A stretch of DNA of 64,000 nt from Sandarakinorhabdus sp. (lineage in GTDB: Bacteria > Pseudomonadota > Alphaproteobacteria > Sphingomonadales > Sphingomonadaceae): NCBI GenBank assembly GCA_020692215.1, contig JAIMKW010000002.1, forward strand, positions 62,001 to 126,000, read 5' to 3'. Below the pieces are notes generated by a model. It saw nothing but the letters and a program-made list of their open reading frames with translations. It searched no databases and was not told the DNA's origin. The stretch's first letter is position 1, and each line of letters opens with the position of its first letter. Shown here one piece after another: positions 21,241 to 30,513 of the stretch. The translations under genes and the position numbers were made by a program.

Positions 21241-21636
21241 ATGGCTGACAGCCGACCGCTATCGCCGCACCTCTCCATCTGGAAATGGCGGGTGCACATG
21301 GCGACCTCCATCTTCCATCGCATATCCGGCAACGCGCTGGTGTTTGCAGGATTGACGCTTTTCGCCTGGTGGCTTGCAGCCGCTGCAACTTCGAAGGAGG
21401 CCTATGCGTCATTTGCAGCTGTGGCCGACAGCCCCATCGGCTGGATTGTCTGGGTCGGGCTCAGCTGGATGTTCTTCCAGCACCTGATGTCGGGCATCCG
21501 CCACCTCATCATGGATTCCGGATGGGGCTATGCGCTGGGAACATCGAAGATGACGGCGACCTGGGTTTTCGTGGGCGCCATTCTCCTCACCGCCGCCTTC
21601 TGGGCGGTCTTCTTCTTCGGGCCGGGACTTCGCTGA
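21241..21636 (+). CDS. sdhC: Succinate dehydrogenase cytochrome b556 subunit
   Basis: The 131-residue membrane anchor has three hydrophobic helices. 'RPLSPHLSIWKW' and 'SIFHRISGNAL' are the SdhC signature and quinone-site region, and 'SGIRHLIMD' carries the heme-ligating histidine. Together with SdhD it anchors complex II in the inner membrane and reduces ubiquinone. It is the first gene of sdhCDAB. The 158 nt upstream hold no gene; AAGGGA lies 13 nt before the ATG, an unusually long spacer. The stop overlaps sdhD in TGATG fashion. Confidence 0.95.
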   Translation: MADSRPLSPHLSIWKWRVHMATSIFHRISGNALVFAGLTLFAWWLAAAATSKEAYASFAAVADSPIGWIVWVGLSWMFFQHLMSGIRHLIMDSGWGYALGTSKMTATWVFVGAILLTAAFWAVFFFGPGLR

Positions 21637-22028
21637 TGGCAACGGATTTTCAAAGCGCCTCCGGGTTGAAACGTGTGCGTGGGCTTGGTTCGGCCAGGTC
21701 GGGCGCGCATCACTGGTGGCTGCAGCGGGTGACGGCTGCGGGCAATCTTGTTTTGCTGATCTGGTTTGTGGCGTCGGTGCTGATGCTTCCGAACCTCAGC
21801 CACAGCGGCGTGACCGCCTGGATCGCGCAGCCGCTGGTTGCCGTGCCGTTGATTCTCCTCATCTTTTCCACATTCTGGCATGCGCGCCTTGGTGTGCAGG
21901 TGATGATCGAGGACTATGTGCATGCCGAGGGGCTGAAGCTGCTGGCTTTCATCGCTCTCAATTTCTTCATCCTGGCCGCCGGAGCTGTTGCTACATTCTC
22001 CGTGCTTGCCATTGCTTTCGGAGCCTGA
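21636..22028 (+). CDS. sdhD: Succinate dehydrogenase membrane anchor subunit
   Basis: The ATG overlaps the sdhC stop by 1 nt and gives 130 residues with three transmembrane helices. '[15 protein letters not shown]' is the conserved entry to helix 1, and '[17 protein letters not shown]' carries the second heme histidine and quinone-site residues. The frame is open upstream inside sdhC, but SdhD homology starts here. It is the second membrane anchor of complex II. sdhA starts just after. Confidence 0.95.
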   Translation: MATDFQSASGLKRVRGLGSARSGAHHWWLQRVTAAGNLVLLIWFVASVLMLPNLSHSGVTAWIAQPLVAVPLILLIFSTFWHARLGVQVMIEDYVHAEGLKLLAFIALNFFILAAGAVATFSVLAIAFGA

Positions 22029-22029
22029 C

Positions 22030-23817
22030 GTGGCGGATTCCTACAAGATCATCGACCATGCCTATGATGCGGTCGTCGTTGGCGCAGGCGGTTCGGGCCT
22101 GCGCGCCACGATGGGCATCGCGGAAACCGGCCTGAAGACGGCGTGCATCACCAAGGTGTTTCCTACCCGTAGCCACACGGTGGCCGCACAGGGCGGCATT
22201 GCCGCCGCGCTGGGCAATATGGGGCCGGATCACTGGACCTGGCACATGTATGATACCGTGAAGGGGTCGGACTGGCTGGGCGATCAGGACGCGATCGAAT
22301 ATCTGTGCCGGGAGGCTCCGGCTGCGGTGTATGAGCTTGAGCATTTCGGGGTGCCGTTCAGCCGCACCAACGAAGGCAAGATCTATCAGCGCCCCTTCGG
22401 CGGAATGACGCAGAACATGGGCGAGGGGCCTGCGGCCCAGCGCACCTGTGCAGCGGCCGACCGCACGGGCCACGCCATGCTGCACGCGCTCTACCAGCAG
22501 AGCCTGAAGCATGATGCGGATTTCTACATCGAATATTTCGCAATCGATCTGATCATGGTTGACGGCGAGTGCCGCGGGGTGATCGCCATCAACATGGAGG
22601 ATGGCTCGATCCATCGCTTCCGGTCGCATAGCGTGGTGCTGGCGACAGGCGGCTATGGCCGCTGCTATTTTTCCGCAACAAGCGCCCACACCTCCACCGG
22701 CGATGGCGGCGGGATGGTGCTTCGCGCCGGGCTGGCGCTGCAGGACATGGAGTTCGTGCAGTTCCACCCGACCGGCATCTATGGCGCCGGCGTGCTGATC
22801 ACCGAAGGCGCGCGCGGCGAGGGTGGTTACCTTACCAACAGCGAGGGCGAGCGCTTCATGGAGCGCTACGCCCCTTCCGCGAAGGATCTTGCCAGCCGCG
22901 ACGTTGTCTCCCGCTCGATGGCGATGGAGATCCGCGAGGGCCGCGGCGTCGGCAAGGAAGGCGACCACATCTTCCTGCACCTGGATCATATCGACCCGAA
23001 GATCCTGCACGAGCGCCTTCCCGGTATTTCGGAAACATCCAAGGTGTTCGCCGGGGTGGACGTGACCCGTCAGCCGATCCCTGTGGTGCCGACAACGCAC
23101 TACAACATGGGCGGTATTCCGACGAACTATTGGGGCGAAGTCGTCACGCTGAAGGATGGCAATCCCGATGCGGTTGTGCTGGGCCTCTATGCGGTGGGCG
23201 AAGCTGCCTGCGTCAGCGTTCATGGGGCCAACCGTCTGGGATCGAACAGCCTGATCGATCTGGTCGTGTTCGGCCGCGCGGCCGGGCTTCGGATCGGTTC
23301 GACCGTGAAGCCGATGACGGCACTGCCGCCGCTGCCCAAGGACAGCGCAGATTTTGCCCTTTCCCGCCTCGACAATGTGCGCCATTCGAAGGGTGGTTCG
23401 CCGGTTGCTGCCGTGCGGCTTGCAATGCAGAAGACCATGCAGGGCAACTGCAGCGTATTCCGCACGCAGGAGATTCTGGACGAGGGCATCCGCAAGATCG
23501 ATGCCGTCTATCAGCAAATGGCCGATATCGGCATTTCCGATCGCAGCCTCGTGTTCAACACGGATCTGGTCGAGGCGCTGGAACTGGACAACATGATCGG
23601 CCAGGCGGTGGTGACGATGCATTCGGCTGCCAACCGCACCGAAAGCCGCGGCGCGCACATGCGCGAGGATCACCCGAGCCGCGACGACGAGAACTGGCTG
23701 AAGCATACGCTGAGCTGGTTCCGCGATGGCGGCGTGAAGCTCGACACGCGCCCCGTGCACACCCACACGATGACCGACGAGATCGCCTACATCAAACCCA
23801 AAGCCCGGGTTTACTGA
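22030..23817 (+). CDS. sdhA: Succinate dehydrogenase flavoprotein subunit
   Basis: The 595-residue subunit oxidises succinate to fumarate. It has the FAD-binding '[11 protein letters not shown]', the histidine that carries covalent FAD in '[16 protein letters not shown]', and active-site segments 'TPTG'-type 'QFHPTGIYG' and '[10 protein letters not shown]'. The C-terminus '[13 protein letters not shown]' is typical of the alphaproteobacterial enzyme. The start is GTG two bases after sdhD; a longer frame begins at 21988 inside sdhD but adds no homology. It is followed by sdhB after 7 nt. Confidence 0.97.
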   Translation: MADSYKIIDHAYDAVVVGAGGSGLRATMGIAETGLKTACITKVFPTRSHTVAAQGGIAAALGNMGPDHWTWHMYDTVKGSDWLGDQDAIEYLCREAPAAVYELEHFGVPFSRTNEGKIYQRPFGGMTQNMGEGPAAQRTCAAADRTGHAMLHALYQQSLKHDADFYIEYFAIDLIMVDGECRGVIAINMEDGSIHRFRSHSVVLATGGYGRCYFSATSAHTSTGDGGGMVLRAGLALQDMEFVQFHPTGIYGAGVLITEGARGEGGYLTNSEGERFMERYAPSAKDLASRDVVSRSMAMEIREGRGVGKEGDHIFLHLDHIDPKILHERLPGISETSKVFAGVDVTRQPIPVVPTTHYNMGGIPTNYWGEVVTLKDGNPDAVVLGLYAVGEAACVSVHGANRLGSNSLIDLVVFGRAAGLRIGSTVKPMTALPPLPKDSADFALSRLDNVRHSKGGSPVAAVRLAMQKTMQGNCSVFRTQEILDEGIRKIDAVYQQMADIGISDRSLVFNTDLVEALELDNMIGQAVVTMHSAANRTESRGAHMREDHPSRDDENWLKHTLSWFRDGGVKLDTRPVHTHTMTDEIAYIKPKARVY

Positions 23818-23824
23818 GGAAATT

Positions 23825-24610
23825 ATGGCTGAATTCTCCCTTCCCGCGAACAGCAAGATCTCCGACAAGGGGAAAAGCTATCCCGCGCCCGCCGGCGCAA
23901 GCCGCACGAAAACCTTCAGGATCTATCGCTGGTCGCCCGATGATGGGCAGAACCCGCGCTACGACAGCTACACGATCGATCTCGATGATTGCGGGCCGAT
24001 GGTCCTTGACGCCCTCATCAAGATCAAGGGCGAGATCGATCCGACGCTGACCTTCCGCCGATCGTGTCGGGAAGGCATTTGCGGGTCCTGCTCGATGAAC
24101 ATCGATGGTACCAACACATTGGCTTGCACGCTCGCCATTGAGGATGTGAAGGGCGACGTGAAGATCACGCCGTTGCCACATATGCAGGTCGTGAAGGACC
24201 TGGTGCCAGACATGACGCATTTTTATGCGCAATATGCCAGCATCAAGCCCTGGCTTCAGACGGTGACGCCCGCGCCTGCCATGAAGGAGCGTGTGCAAAG
24301 CCCGCAGGACCGCGAGAAGCTGGATGGCCTGTACGAGTGCATCCTGTGTGCCTGCTGCAGCACATCGTGCCCGAGCTACTGGTGGAACTCAGACCGCTTC
24401 CTGGGCCCCGCAATCCTTCTGCAGGCCTATCGCTGGCTGGCCGACAGCCGCGACGAGATGACGGGCGAGCGGCTGGATCAGCTGGAAGACCCCTTCCGCC
24501 TGTATCGCTGCCACACCATCATGAACTGCGCAAACGTTTGCCCCAAGGGGTTGAACCCGGCAAAGGCCATTGCAGAGATCAAGAAGATGATGGTCTCGCG
24601 CTCGGTCTGA
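23825..24610 (+). CDS. sdhB: Succinate dehydrogenase iron-sulfur subunit
   Basis: The 261-residue subunit carries electrons from FAD to quinone. The 2Fe-2S ligands are in CREGICGSC (Cys81, 86, 89) with Cys101. The 4Fe-4S and 3Fe-4S ligands are in '[16 protein letters not shown]' and '[17 protein letters not shown]'. Length is normal. GAGGAAATT precedes the ATG. It is the last gene of sdhCDAB; msrB follows after 40 nt on the same strand with its own strong ribosome-binding site. Confidence 0.97.
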   Translation: MAEFSLPANSKISDKGKSYPAPAGASRTKTFRIYRWSPDDGQNPRYDSYTIDLDDCGPMVLDALIKIKGEIDPTLTFRRSCREGICGSCSMNIDGTNTLACTLAIEDVKGDVKITPLPHMQVVKDLVPDMTHFYAQYASIKPWLQTVTPAPAMKERVQSPQDREKLDGLYECILCACCSTSCPSYWWNSDRFLGPAILLQAYRWLADSRDEMTGERLDQLEDPFRLYRCHTIMNCANVCPKGLNPAKAIAEIKKMMVSRSV

Positions 24611-24650
24611 CGCCTGCCGCATGCCAGTCCGTCGCCCGGAGGAAGCTTAG

Positions 24651-25052
24651 ATGCCGAACAGTTACCCTGTAACGCGCACCGATGCCGAATGGCGCCAGTT
24701 GCTCACGCCGGAGCAATATGCCGTGATGCGTGGCCACGGCACGGAGCGGCCGGGAAGCTGCGACCTGTTGCGGGAAAAGCGGCCCGGCACCTTTGGCTGT
24801 GCAGGGTGCGGGCAGCCGCTGTTCGTGGGCGACACCAAGTTCGAAAGCGGAACGGGCTGGCCCAGCTTCGATACGCCAGTTGAGGGCTCGGTCGGCACCA
24901 CGCAGGATAGCAGCCACGGCATGGTTCGCACTGAAGTGCATTGCGCGAATTGCGGCAGCCATCTGGGCCATGTGTTTCCGGATGGCCCGCCGCCCACGGG
25001 CTTGCGCTATTGCATAAACGGAATTGCGCTGACCTTCACGCCAGCCGGCTGA
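24651..25052 (+). CDS. msrB: Peptide-methionine (R)-S-oxide reductase
   Basis: The 133-residue enzyme reduces the R-epimer of methionine sulfoxide in proteins. It has two zinc-binding CxxC pairs (Cys50/53 and Cys98/101), the core '[10 protein letters not shown]', and the catalytic Cys121 in 'RYCINGIAL'. No signal peptide is seen, so it is cytoplasmic. GGAGGAAG lies upstream of the ATG. Placement behind sdhCDAB may reflect oxidative repair alongside respiration (inference). Confidence 0.96.
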   Translation: MPNSYPVTRTDAEWRQLLTPEQYAVMRGHGTERPGSCDLLREKRPGTFGCAGCGQPLFVGDTKFESGTGWPSFDTPVEGSVGTTQDSSHGMVRTEVHCANCGSHLGHVFPDGPPPTGLRYCINGIALTFTPAG

Positions 25053-25152
25053 TCGCCGTTCCCCCTGCTTGCGGCAAGGAGTGCTGACCAAGCGACCAGT
25101 GACACGAAGTTGAATCTTGATATGCGCATTGCGTTGCAACATCATGTGACAC

Positions 25153-26046
25153 ATGGTTAATCAATATTCATGCCTGACGTTGCGAATTGGCTGGTCGGGG
25201 ATTCCGGCCGTTTCGCTGACATTGCTGCTTGCGGCCTGCACCACCAAGGCGCCGCCGCCGATCGCAACCGCGCCTTCACCGCCGCCCGAACAGCATGCAG
25301 CCCTGTCGTCGATCCACGAGGGCCTGACTCCGGCCCAGACGCTGTGGCACCTGCGCTCCGGGCTCAATGTTGCGGCGCTTGGCTGCCAGGCCCGTAGCGG
25401 GGCTGCGATCGTGCAGGATTACAATCGCTTTCTCGCAGTCCACCGCGAGAGCCTGTTGAAGGCGCACGCGTCGATGGTTGCGGCCTATCGCGCGGATCAT
25501 GGCAAGGATGGGCAGCAACAGCTCGATAAGCATATGACGCGGCTATACAATCACTTCGCCTGGCCGCCTGCGCAGGCGCGCTTCTGCCCGATTGCCGCAC
25601 AGGTCGTGAAGGGGGCATTGGCTGTTCCGCCGGGTGGCCTTGAGGCCTATGCGGAAGCGTCTCTTCCGCAGATCGACCAGCCGGTTGCGGCTTCGGCCCT
25701 TGTTGACAGGGCACGGTCTGCCGGAATGGGGATTGCTTCGGCTGCGCGTGATGTGGCGTCAGACGTGGTTCCCTCCGCCGCCAGCCCTGCGGTCCCATCG
25801 GGATGGCGCATCCAACTCGGGGCATTCCAGAATCGGAAGGCTGCAGAAGGGGCGTGGAGGACCCTGAAGGACAGGGCACCGGTTCTGGCCGGATACAAGC
25901 CGGTCTATGTGGCGGTGCCGGGCAACAGGAAGCTGGTGCGCCTGCAACTTGATGGCGTGATCGATCGAGCGGATGCGCTTCGCCTGTGCGCGATCACGGC
26001 CGGGCATGGCCATGAATGCGTTCCAGTGAAGAGCGCGATTGCCTGA
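25153..26046 (+). CDS. SPOR-domain lipoprotein
   Basis: The 297-residue protein has a lipoprotein signal with lipobox LLAAC (Cys29), then a proline-rich linker. A middle helical region of unknown type follows ('HLRSGLNVAALGCQARSGAAI', with further cysteines). The C-terminal SPOR domain (about 216-293) starts 'GWRIQLGAFQNRKAAEGAW'. SPOR domains bind denuded peptidoglycan glycan strands at the division septum, so an outer-membrane protein acting at the septum is likely. I do not recognise the middle region. It converges with the TonB receptor gene. Confidence 0.75.
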   Translation: MVNQYSCLTLRIGWSGIPAVSLTLLLAACTTKAPPPIATAPSPPPEQHAALSSIHEGLTPAQTLWHLRSGLNVAALGCQARSGAAIVQDYNRFLAVHRESLLKAHASMVAAYRADHGKDGQQQLDKHMTRLYNHFAWPPAQARFCPIAAQVVKGALAVPPGGLEAYAEASLPQIDQPVAASALVDRARSAGMGIASAARDVASDVVPSAASPAVPSGWRIQLGAFQNRKAAEGAWRTLKDRAPVLAGYKPVYVAVPGNRKLVRLQLDGVIDRADALRLCAITAGHGHECVPVKSAIA

Positions 26047-26085
26047 ACTCGGCTGCGCTGGTCCGATTTGACCGACTCAGGGTCT

Positions 26086-28683
26086 TCAGAACCGCGCGCC
26101 GACCCTTAGACCGAAGGTACGGGGATTGGGCAGATAGGCCAGGATCCCGCGCGCTGGTGCAAAGCCTTCCGAACGGCCCGGATCGACCGTGCGCTGCGCG
26201 GTTTCGATCGTTCGGTCGTCGAACAGATTGTCCACATAGGCCGTCACCGAGAGGCGCTGCCATTCAACGCCGGCCCTCGCACCCACCCGCCATGTTCCCG
26301 GCAGCCGGGCAAGGTTCGATTCGTCGACAAAGCGACTGGACCGCGCGAGGCTGTTGAGTGCGAGGAACCAGCTGTCTCCCTCGGCGTTGAAAGGCTGCCG
26401 CACCTCGGCCGAGAGGAACAGGGCGTGGCGTGGGCTTTTGCCGACATCGTTGCCCGAAAAATCGCCGCATATGTTTCCGGCTTCTGCGCGAAACTGATCG
26501 GAGGAGGACTGCCCGTCCGGCACGCCGCATTCGATGAAGGCGGCCGCCGGTGAGCCGGGGGGCGGGCCTTGCACGAAGCTTTCGAAGGTGGAGTTTGTAT
26601 AGGCATAGCCCAGGCCAAGCCGAAGCCAGTCGGCTGCCTGCCAGTCGGCATCGAGTTCGACACCATAGACCCTGACCTTGCCGGCATTGACGATCCCCGA
26701 GCCAACGATCACCTGTCCGCCCTGCGATGCGCTGGCTTGCTGCACACCGATCTGCTGGTCGGTGTAATCGTTGAAATACACATCGGCATTCACGATCAGC
26801 CGCTTGTCCAGCCAGACAGATTTCACCCCGGCTTCATAGGCCTTCACACGCTCGGGAAGGTATAGCTGATCAGTGAAGTCTATGATCTCGTTGGTGTTAT
26901 AGCCACCCGGCTTGAACCCTTCGGAAAAGGAAGCATAGATCAGCATATCGCTGGTCAGCTGATATTGCGCTGTGATCCTGGGCGTGAGTTTCTCCGATTT
27001 CAGGCTGGCAGCCCTGGGGCAGGCGACAATGCCTCCGGGCGGCGGGCCTGCCGGGTTGCCGGGGCTGAACACGGTGCCGTTGGCCAGTTGCGGCAGGCAG
27101 GTGGGCGTGAGCTGGGAGAGGGAAACGTCCTGGATCCGGAAACCGGGAATGTCGAACCGGATGCTGTCATAGTTCCAGCGCAGGTCTGCACCCAGGCGCA
27201 GGCTTTCGGTCACATCCCAGCCAAGGCTGCCATATATCCCGGCGTAGCTGGTCTTGCGATTGGTTGTGAGCGGCCAGGCAAAATCCGTTTTCGGGGCTGT
27301 GGACAGGAAGAAGGGCGGGCCGCCAAGCGGGGATGCGGGGTTTCTGAGCCAGAATTGCGCGCTGTTGGCGACAGACGACGTTTCGCTGAAGACCTGGCCG
27401 CCCAGCAGCACATCGACCTTGCCGAACCGGCGGTTGAACTTGAGTTCATGATCGAAGGTGCGGTTCTTGAAATCCAGCACCTGGAAGGCGCTGAGCGAAA
27501 GGACAAAGCCTGGAGGGCCGGCAAAATCGGTATAATCCCCATCCTGTTCGATCGCGGATCGGTTGTCGAGGTGGCCGAAGCGGTAGGCCAGCGTTCCCCA
27601 ATCTGCGTCCCAACGGACAGAAAGAGTGGCGATGTCCTGCTCCAGCCGCATGCCGCGCATGGGCTCCCCGGTGAAGGGATCGGCGCTGAGGTCCACATCG
27701 TCGATTGTCGCTTGGACATCGCCCACGAAGGTTCCGCGTGTGCAGTTTTGTTGCTGGGGTGGCGTAAGGCCTGAAAGATCAGTGGGGCAGGGGAAAATGG
27801 AGGGCGCTCCGGGTGCGGGTGCATAGCGGCCGCCGGGCACCGGAAGACGCGTGTTGGATGTCAGGAGCGCGCTTGGTGCCTCGGCCATACGCTGGTCCAG
27901 ATGGATGTATCGGCCAACCACCTTGATGTCGTCCGTAAGGTTCACCAGCAGAGAGCCGCCGAAACCTTCGGTCCGGCCGGATCCGAGCCGGCCACCGGTG
28001 GCCGGATTGCGATAATAGCCATCGCGATCGCTGAGCACCCCGTTCAGGCGCAGGGCTACGCGGTCCTTCACAATGGGAATGTTGATCGCGCCATCGATTG
28101 CATAAAGTCCGCCTTCGGCAATTTCGCCATTCAGGCGGCCTTTGAAAGTGTGCTGCGGCTCCCGGCTGATGAAATTGATGGCACCACCAAAGGCATTGCG
28201 GCCCCACAGCACCGATTGCGGGCCTTTCACCACTTCGATGCGGTCGAGATCGAACAGCGCTGTGTTCACAGCCGCTCCGCCGCCGGCGATCACCATGTTC
28301 TCGCCCGAAAGATCGAGCCCATCCAGCAGGATGGCGACAGAGGGGCGCCCGCGCTCTGCCTGCATGCCGCGCACGGCAGGCCGGGTGTCGTTGAGAAATC
28401 CGCCAAGATCGTAGGTCAGGCCCGGGACCCTGCGGCTGAGGTCCTCCACTGTCCGCAAACCTTCGCGTTCGATGATGTCGCTGCCGATGGCCCGGATTGC
28501 GAGCGGGACTTCCTGCAGCAGTTCATCGCGCTTGCGGGCTGTCACGATGATGTCGGGGCCGATGAATCCCGAAGTCCTTGCAAGTGCCTCGCTGTTCGGA
28601 TCCTGCGCGGCGAAGGCCTGCGCTGCCGACAGCAGACCGCCCATTGCCAGCAGGGCAGCGCGATACGAAATAGCCAGCGTCAT
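26086..28683 (-). CDS. TonB-dependent outer-membrane receptor
   Basis: The 865-residue protein starts with a signal peptide (ALLAMGGLLSAAQAFA) and a TonB-box-like segment 'DIIVTARKRDELLQEVPLAI'. The plug domain ('GLRTVEDLSRRVPGL', 'RIEVVKGPQSVLWGRNAFGGAINF') is followed by a beta-barrel ending 'FGLRVGARF'. It takes up a large or scarce ligand using TonB energy; sequence alone does not identify the ligand, and sphingomonads use such receptors for iron chelates as well as plant or aromatic compounds. The start at 28683 has AGGA 7 nt upstream; a longer frame runs to 28743 without a signal. A perfect palindrome lies about 100 nt upstream. Confidence 0.92.
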   Translation of the reverse strand: MTLAISYRAALLAMGGLLSAAQAFAAQDPNSEALARTSGFIGPDIIVTARKRDELLQEVPLAIRAIGSDIIEREGLRTVEDLSRRVPGLTYDLGGFLNDTRPAVRGMQAERGRPSVAILLDGLDLSGENMVIAGGGAAVNTALFDLDRIEVVKGPQSVLWGRNAFGGAINFISREPQHTFKGRLNGEIAEGGLYAIDGAINIPIVKDRVALRLNGVLSDRDGYYRNPATGGRLGSGRTEGFGGSLLVNLTDDIKVVGRYIHLDQRMAEAPSALLTSNTRLPVPGGRYAPAPGAPSIFPCPTDLSGLTPPQQQNCTRGTFVGDVQATIDDVDLSADPFTGEPMRGMRLEQDIATLSVRWDADWGTLAYRFGHLDNRSAIEQDGDYTDFAGPPGFVLSLSAFQVLDFKNRTFDHELKFNRRFGKVDVLLGGQVFSETSSVANSAQFWLRNPASPLGGPPFFLSTAPKTDFAWPLTTNRKTSYAGIYGSLGWDVTESLRLGADLRWNYDSIRFDIPGFRIQDVSLSQLTPTCLPQLANGTVFSPGNPAGPPPGGIVACPRAASLKSEKLTPRITAQYQLTSDMLIYASFSEGFKPGGYNTNEIIDFTDQLYLPERVKAYEAGVKSVWLDKRLIVNADVYFNDYTDQQIGVQQASASQGGQVIVGSGIVNAGKVRVYGVELDADWQAADWLRLGLGYAYTNSTFESFVQGPPPGSPAAAFIECGVPDGQSSSDQFRAEAGNICGDFSGNDVGKSPRHALFLSAEVRQPFNAEGDSWFLALNSLARSSRFVDESNLARLPGTWRVGARAGVEWQRLSVTAYVDNLFDDRTIETAQRTVDPGRSEGFAPARGILAYLPNPRTFGLRVGARF

Positions 28684-28779
28684 GAATGATCCTGCTCCCC
28701 GGCCGGCTGTTCGGGCGCGGCCGTTTCGCCATGAGTCTGCCATGGCTTCGATGGCGGTTTCGACAGCCGGGGCAATAGT

Positions 28780-28795
28780 GTCAAGCCAGCTTGAC
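28780..28795. promoter_or_regulatory. Candidate operator: perfect 7-2-7 palindrome between divergent genes
   Basis: GTCAAGC-CA-GCTTGAC is an exact inverted repeat in the spacer between the TonB-receptor gene and the thioesterase gene. Each arm contributes a TTGAC box: TTGACA on the minus strand (toward the receptor) and TTGACG on the plus strand. A dimeric regulator bound here would cover the -35 regions of both promoters. No convincing -10 boxes were found at optimal spacing, so promoter placement is tentative. Confidence 0.4.
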
Positions 28796-28865
28796 GTATT
28801 TTGGACAAACGAACCGACTATTGAGGAGGGTTGTGGGAGCGGTTCGGCGGGGCTAACCGGCTATC

Positions 28866-29321
28866 ATGGCAGCTATTCTTGTAGAGCAGGGCCCCTGGAA
28901 GGGGTGGAAGGCGTGGCACGCGCGGCCCGAGGGGCGCTTCGTGGATGGCCTTGGGGATGTCTTCTATCGCGATGGCGCGTTCGAGGGTGGTGAAGGCGTG
29001 CTGTCGGCGATCGAGACGTCGCGCCGCCACGCCAACGGCCTAGGATACCTGCACGGTGGGTTCCTGATGGCGTTCGTGGATGTCGCGATGTTTGCCACCA
29101 TCCGGCATCTGCTGGAAACCCAGGCGGCCGTGACGTTGCAATGCTCCACCGATTTCATCGGGGCCGGTGCCATCGGCAAGCCGCTGGAGGGGCGCGGGCG
29201 GATCGTGAAGGAAAGCGGGAAGATGGTGTGGGTTGCCGGAACGCTCACCCAGGATGATGGCGTGCATCTGGTGGCGCAGTGGCACGGCCTCCTGCGGAAG
29301 GTGCCCCGGCCAGCCCGATGA
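28866..29321 (+). CDS. PaaI-family (hotdog-fold) acyl-CoA thioesterase
   Basis: The 151-residue protein has the hotdog-fold core with 'HANGLGYLHGGFLMAFVDVAM', the asparagine/HGG signature of PaaI-type thioesterases, and a second half 'STDFIGAGAIGKPLEGRGRIV'. These enzymes hydrolyse acyl- or aryl-CoA esters in the cytoplasm; the substrate is not predictable here. The stop overlaps the zapE start by 4 nt. It is divergent from the TonB receptor gene. Confidence 0.85.
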   Translation: MAAILVEQGPWKGWKAWHARPEGRFVDGLGDVFYRDGAFEGGEGVLSAIETSRRHANGLGYLHGGFLMAFVDVAMFATIRHLLETQAAVTLQCSTDFIGAGAIGKPLEGRGRIVKESGKMVWVAGTLTQDDGVHLVAQWHGLLRKVPRPAR

Positions 29322-30436
29322 GCGGTGTGAAGGCGGCCTATGGTGCGCTTGTCGCCAGTGGGGAGCTCCGGGCTGACCCGGCGCAAGCGCTGGTTGTGGA
29401 CAGGCTGGCAGCGCTGGCCGCCGCGCTGGAACGCCCGGCAAAACCTGCGGGGCTGCTGGGCAGGCTGTTCGGTGTCAGACCCGGCGCGACTCCTCGCGGC
29501 CTCTACCTTTGGGGCGGGGTGGGGCGGGGAAAATCCATGTTGATGGATCTGTTCTTCGGCCATGTGGATGTTGCGCCCAAGCGGCGAATCCATTTCCACC
29601 AGTTCATGCTGGATACGCATGCCCGCGTGCACGCACAGCGCAAGGCCGATCCGGGGGATCCGATCCCGGCGGTTGCTGCGCATTGGGCGGCAGAGGCGCG
29701 TCTGCTGGCGTTCGACGAGATGCAGGTGACCAATGTTGCCGATGCGCTGATTTTGTCGCGCCTGTTCACGGCGCTGCTGGAAGCAGGTATCATAGTGGTC
29801 GCGACATCGAACCGGCACCCGCGCGATCTCTACAAGGATGGCCTCAACCGCGAGCTGTTCCTGCCCTTCATCGACCTGATGTGCAGCAGGCTGGATGTCA
29901 TCGCGTTGGATGGGCCGACCGACTATCGGCTGGACCGGATGGGCGGTATGCCAACCTATCACACCCCGAACGGGCCGGAGGCGAGCGCCGCCTTGTCCGA
30001 GCTGTTTTTCAGGCTGACCGATTTTCCCGTGGAGGATCGTGCCAATGTGCCGGCCGCAGAGCTTGATGTGGGCGGCGGCAGAACCTTGCATGTTCCCAAA
30101 AGCCTGAAGGGCGTGGCCGTGTTCTCGTTCAAGCGGCTGTGCGGGGAAGCGCGCGGCGCGGCCGACTATCTGGCTATCGCCCGAACCTATCACACTGTCA
30201 TTCTGGTGGGTGTGCCGGTGCTTGGGCCTGAAAACCGCAATGAAGCGGCGCGCTTCGTTACGCTGGTGGATGCCCTGTATGAGTGGCGGGTGAAGCTGCT
30301 GATCGCAGCCGATGCTCCGCCCGAACGCCTTTATCCTGCAGGCGACGGCCGGTTTGAATTCGATCGCACGGTTTCGCGGCTGATGGAAATGCAATCGGCC
30401 GATTACCTTGCCCAAGGGCACGGCTTGCACGCCTGA
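29318..30436 (+). CDS. zapE: Cell division protein ZapE (AFG1-like ATPase)
   Basis: The 372-residue P-loop ATPase of the AFG1/ZapE family has Walker A GGVGRGKS (66-73) in 'LYLWGGVGRGKSMLMDLFF', followed by 'RIHFHQFMLDTHARVH' and Walker B 'LLAFDEMQVTNVADA'. Then come 'ATSNRHPRDLYKDGLNRELFLPFI' and 'FKRLC' sensor elements, all in family order. ZapE modulates FtsZ-ring stability. The ATG overlaps the thioesterase stop (ATGA), and homology begins at MSGVKAAYGAL rather than the longer frame from 29279. Confidence 0.92.
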   Translation: MSGVKAAYGALVASGELRADPAQALVVDRLAALAAALERPAKPAGLLGRLFGVRPGATPRGLYLWGGVGRGKSMLMDLFFGHVDVAPKRRIHFHQFMLDTHARVHAQRKADPGDPIPAVAAHWAAEARLLAFDEMQVTNVADALILSRLFTALLEAGIIVVATSNRHPRDLYKDGLNRELFLPFIDLMCSRLDVIALDGPTDYRLDRMGGMPTYHTPNGPEASAALSELFFRLTDFPVEDRANVPAAELDVGGGRTLHVPKSLKGVAVFSFKRLCGEARGAADYLAIARTYHTVILVGVPVLGPENRNEAARFVTLVDALYEWRVKLLIAADAPPERLYPAGDGRFEFDRTVSRLMEMQSADYLAQGHGLHA

Positions 30437-30513
30437 CCCGTTCCGGGCCAGACGGACTTGGGCTTGCATAATGACGGGTTGTCGCCTGCCGAGCCGCCGC
30501 ATAGGCAGCCTGC

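Noticed and set aside
21991..23868. 625-residue minus-strand frame opposite sdhA
   Set aside because: It mirrors sdhA almost exactly. The product is histidine- and arginine-rich with no domain and no ribosome-binding site; a shadow of codon bias.
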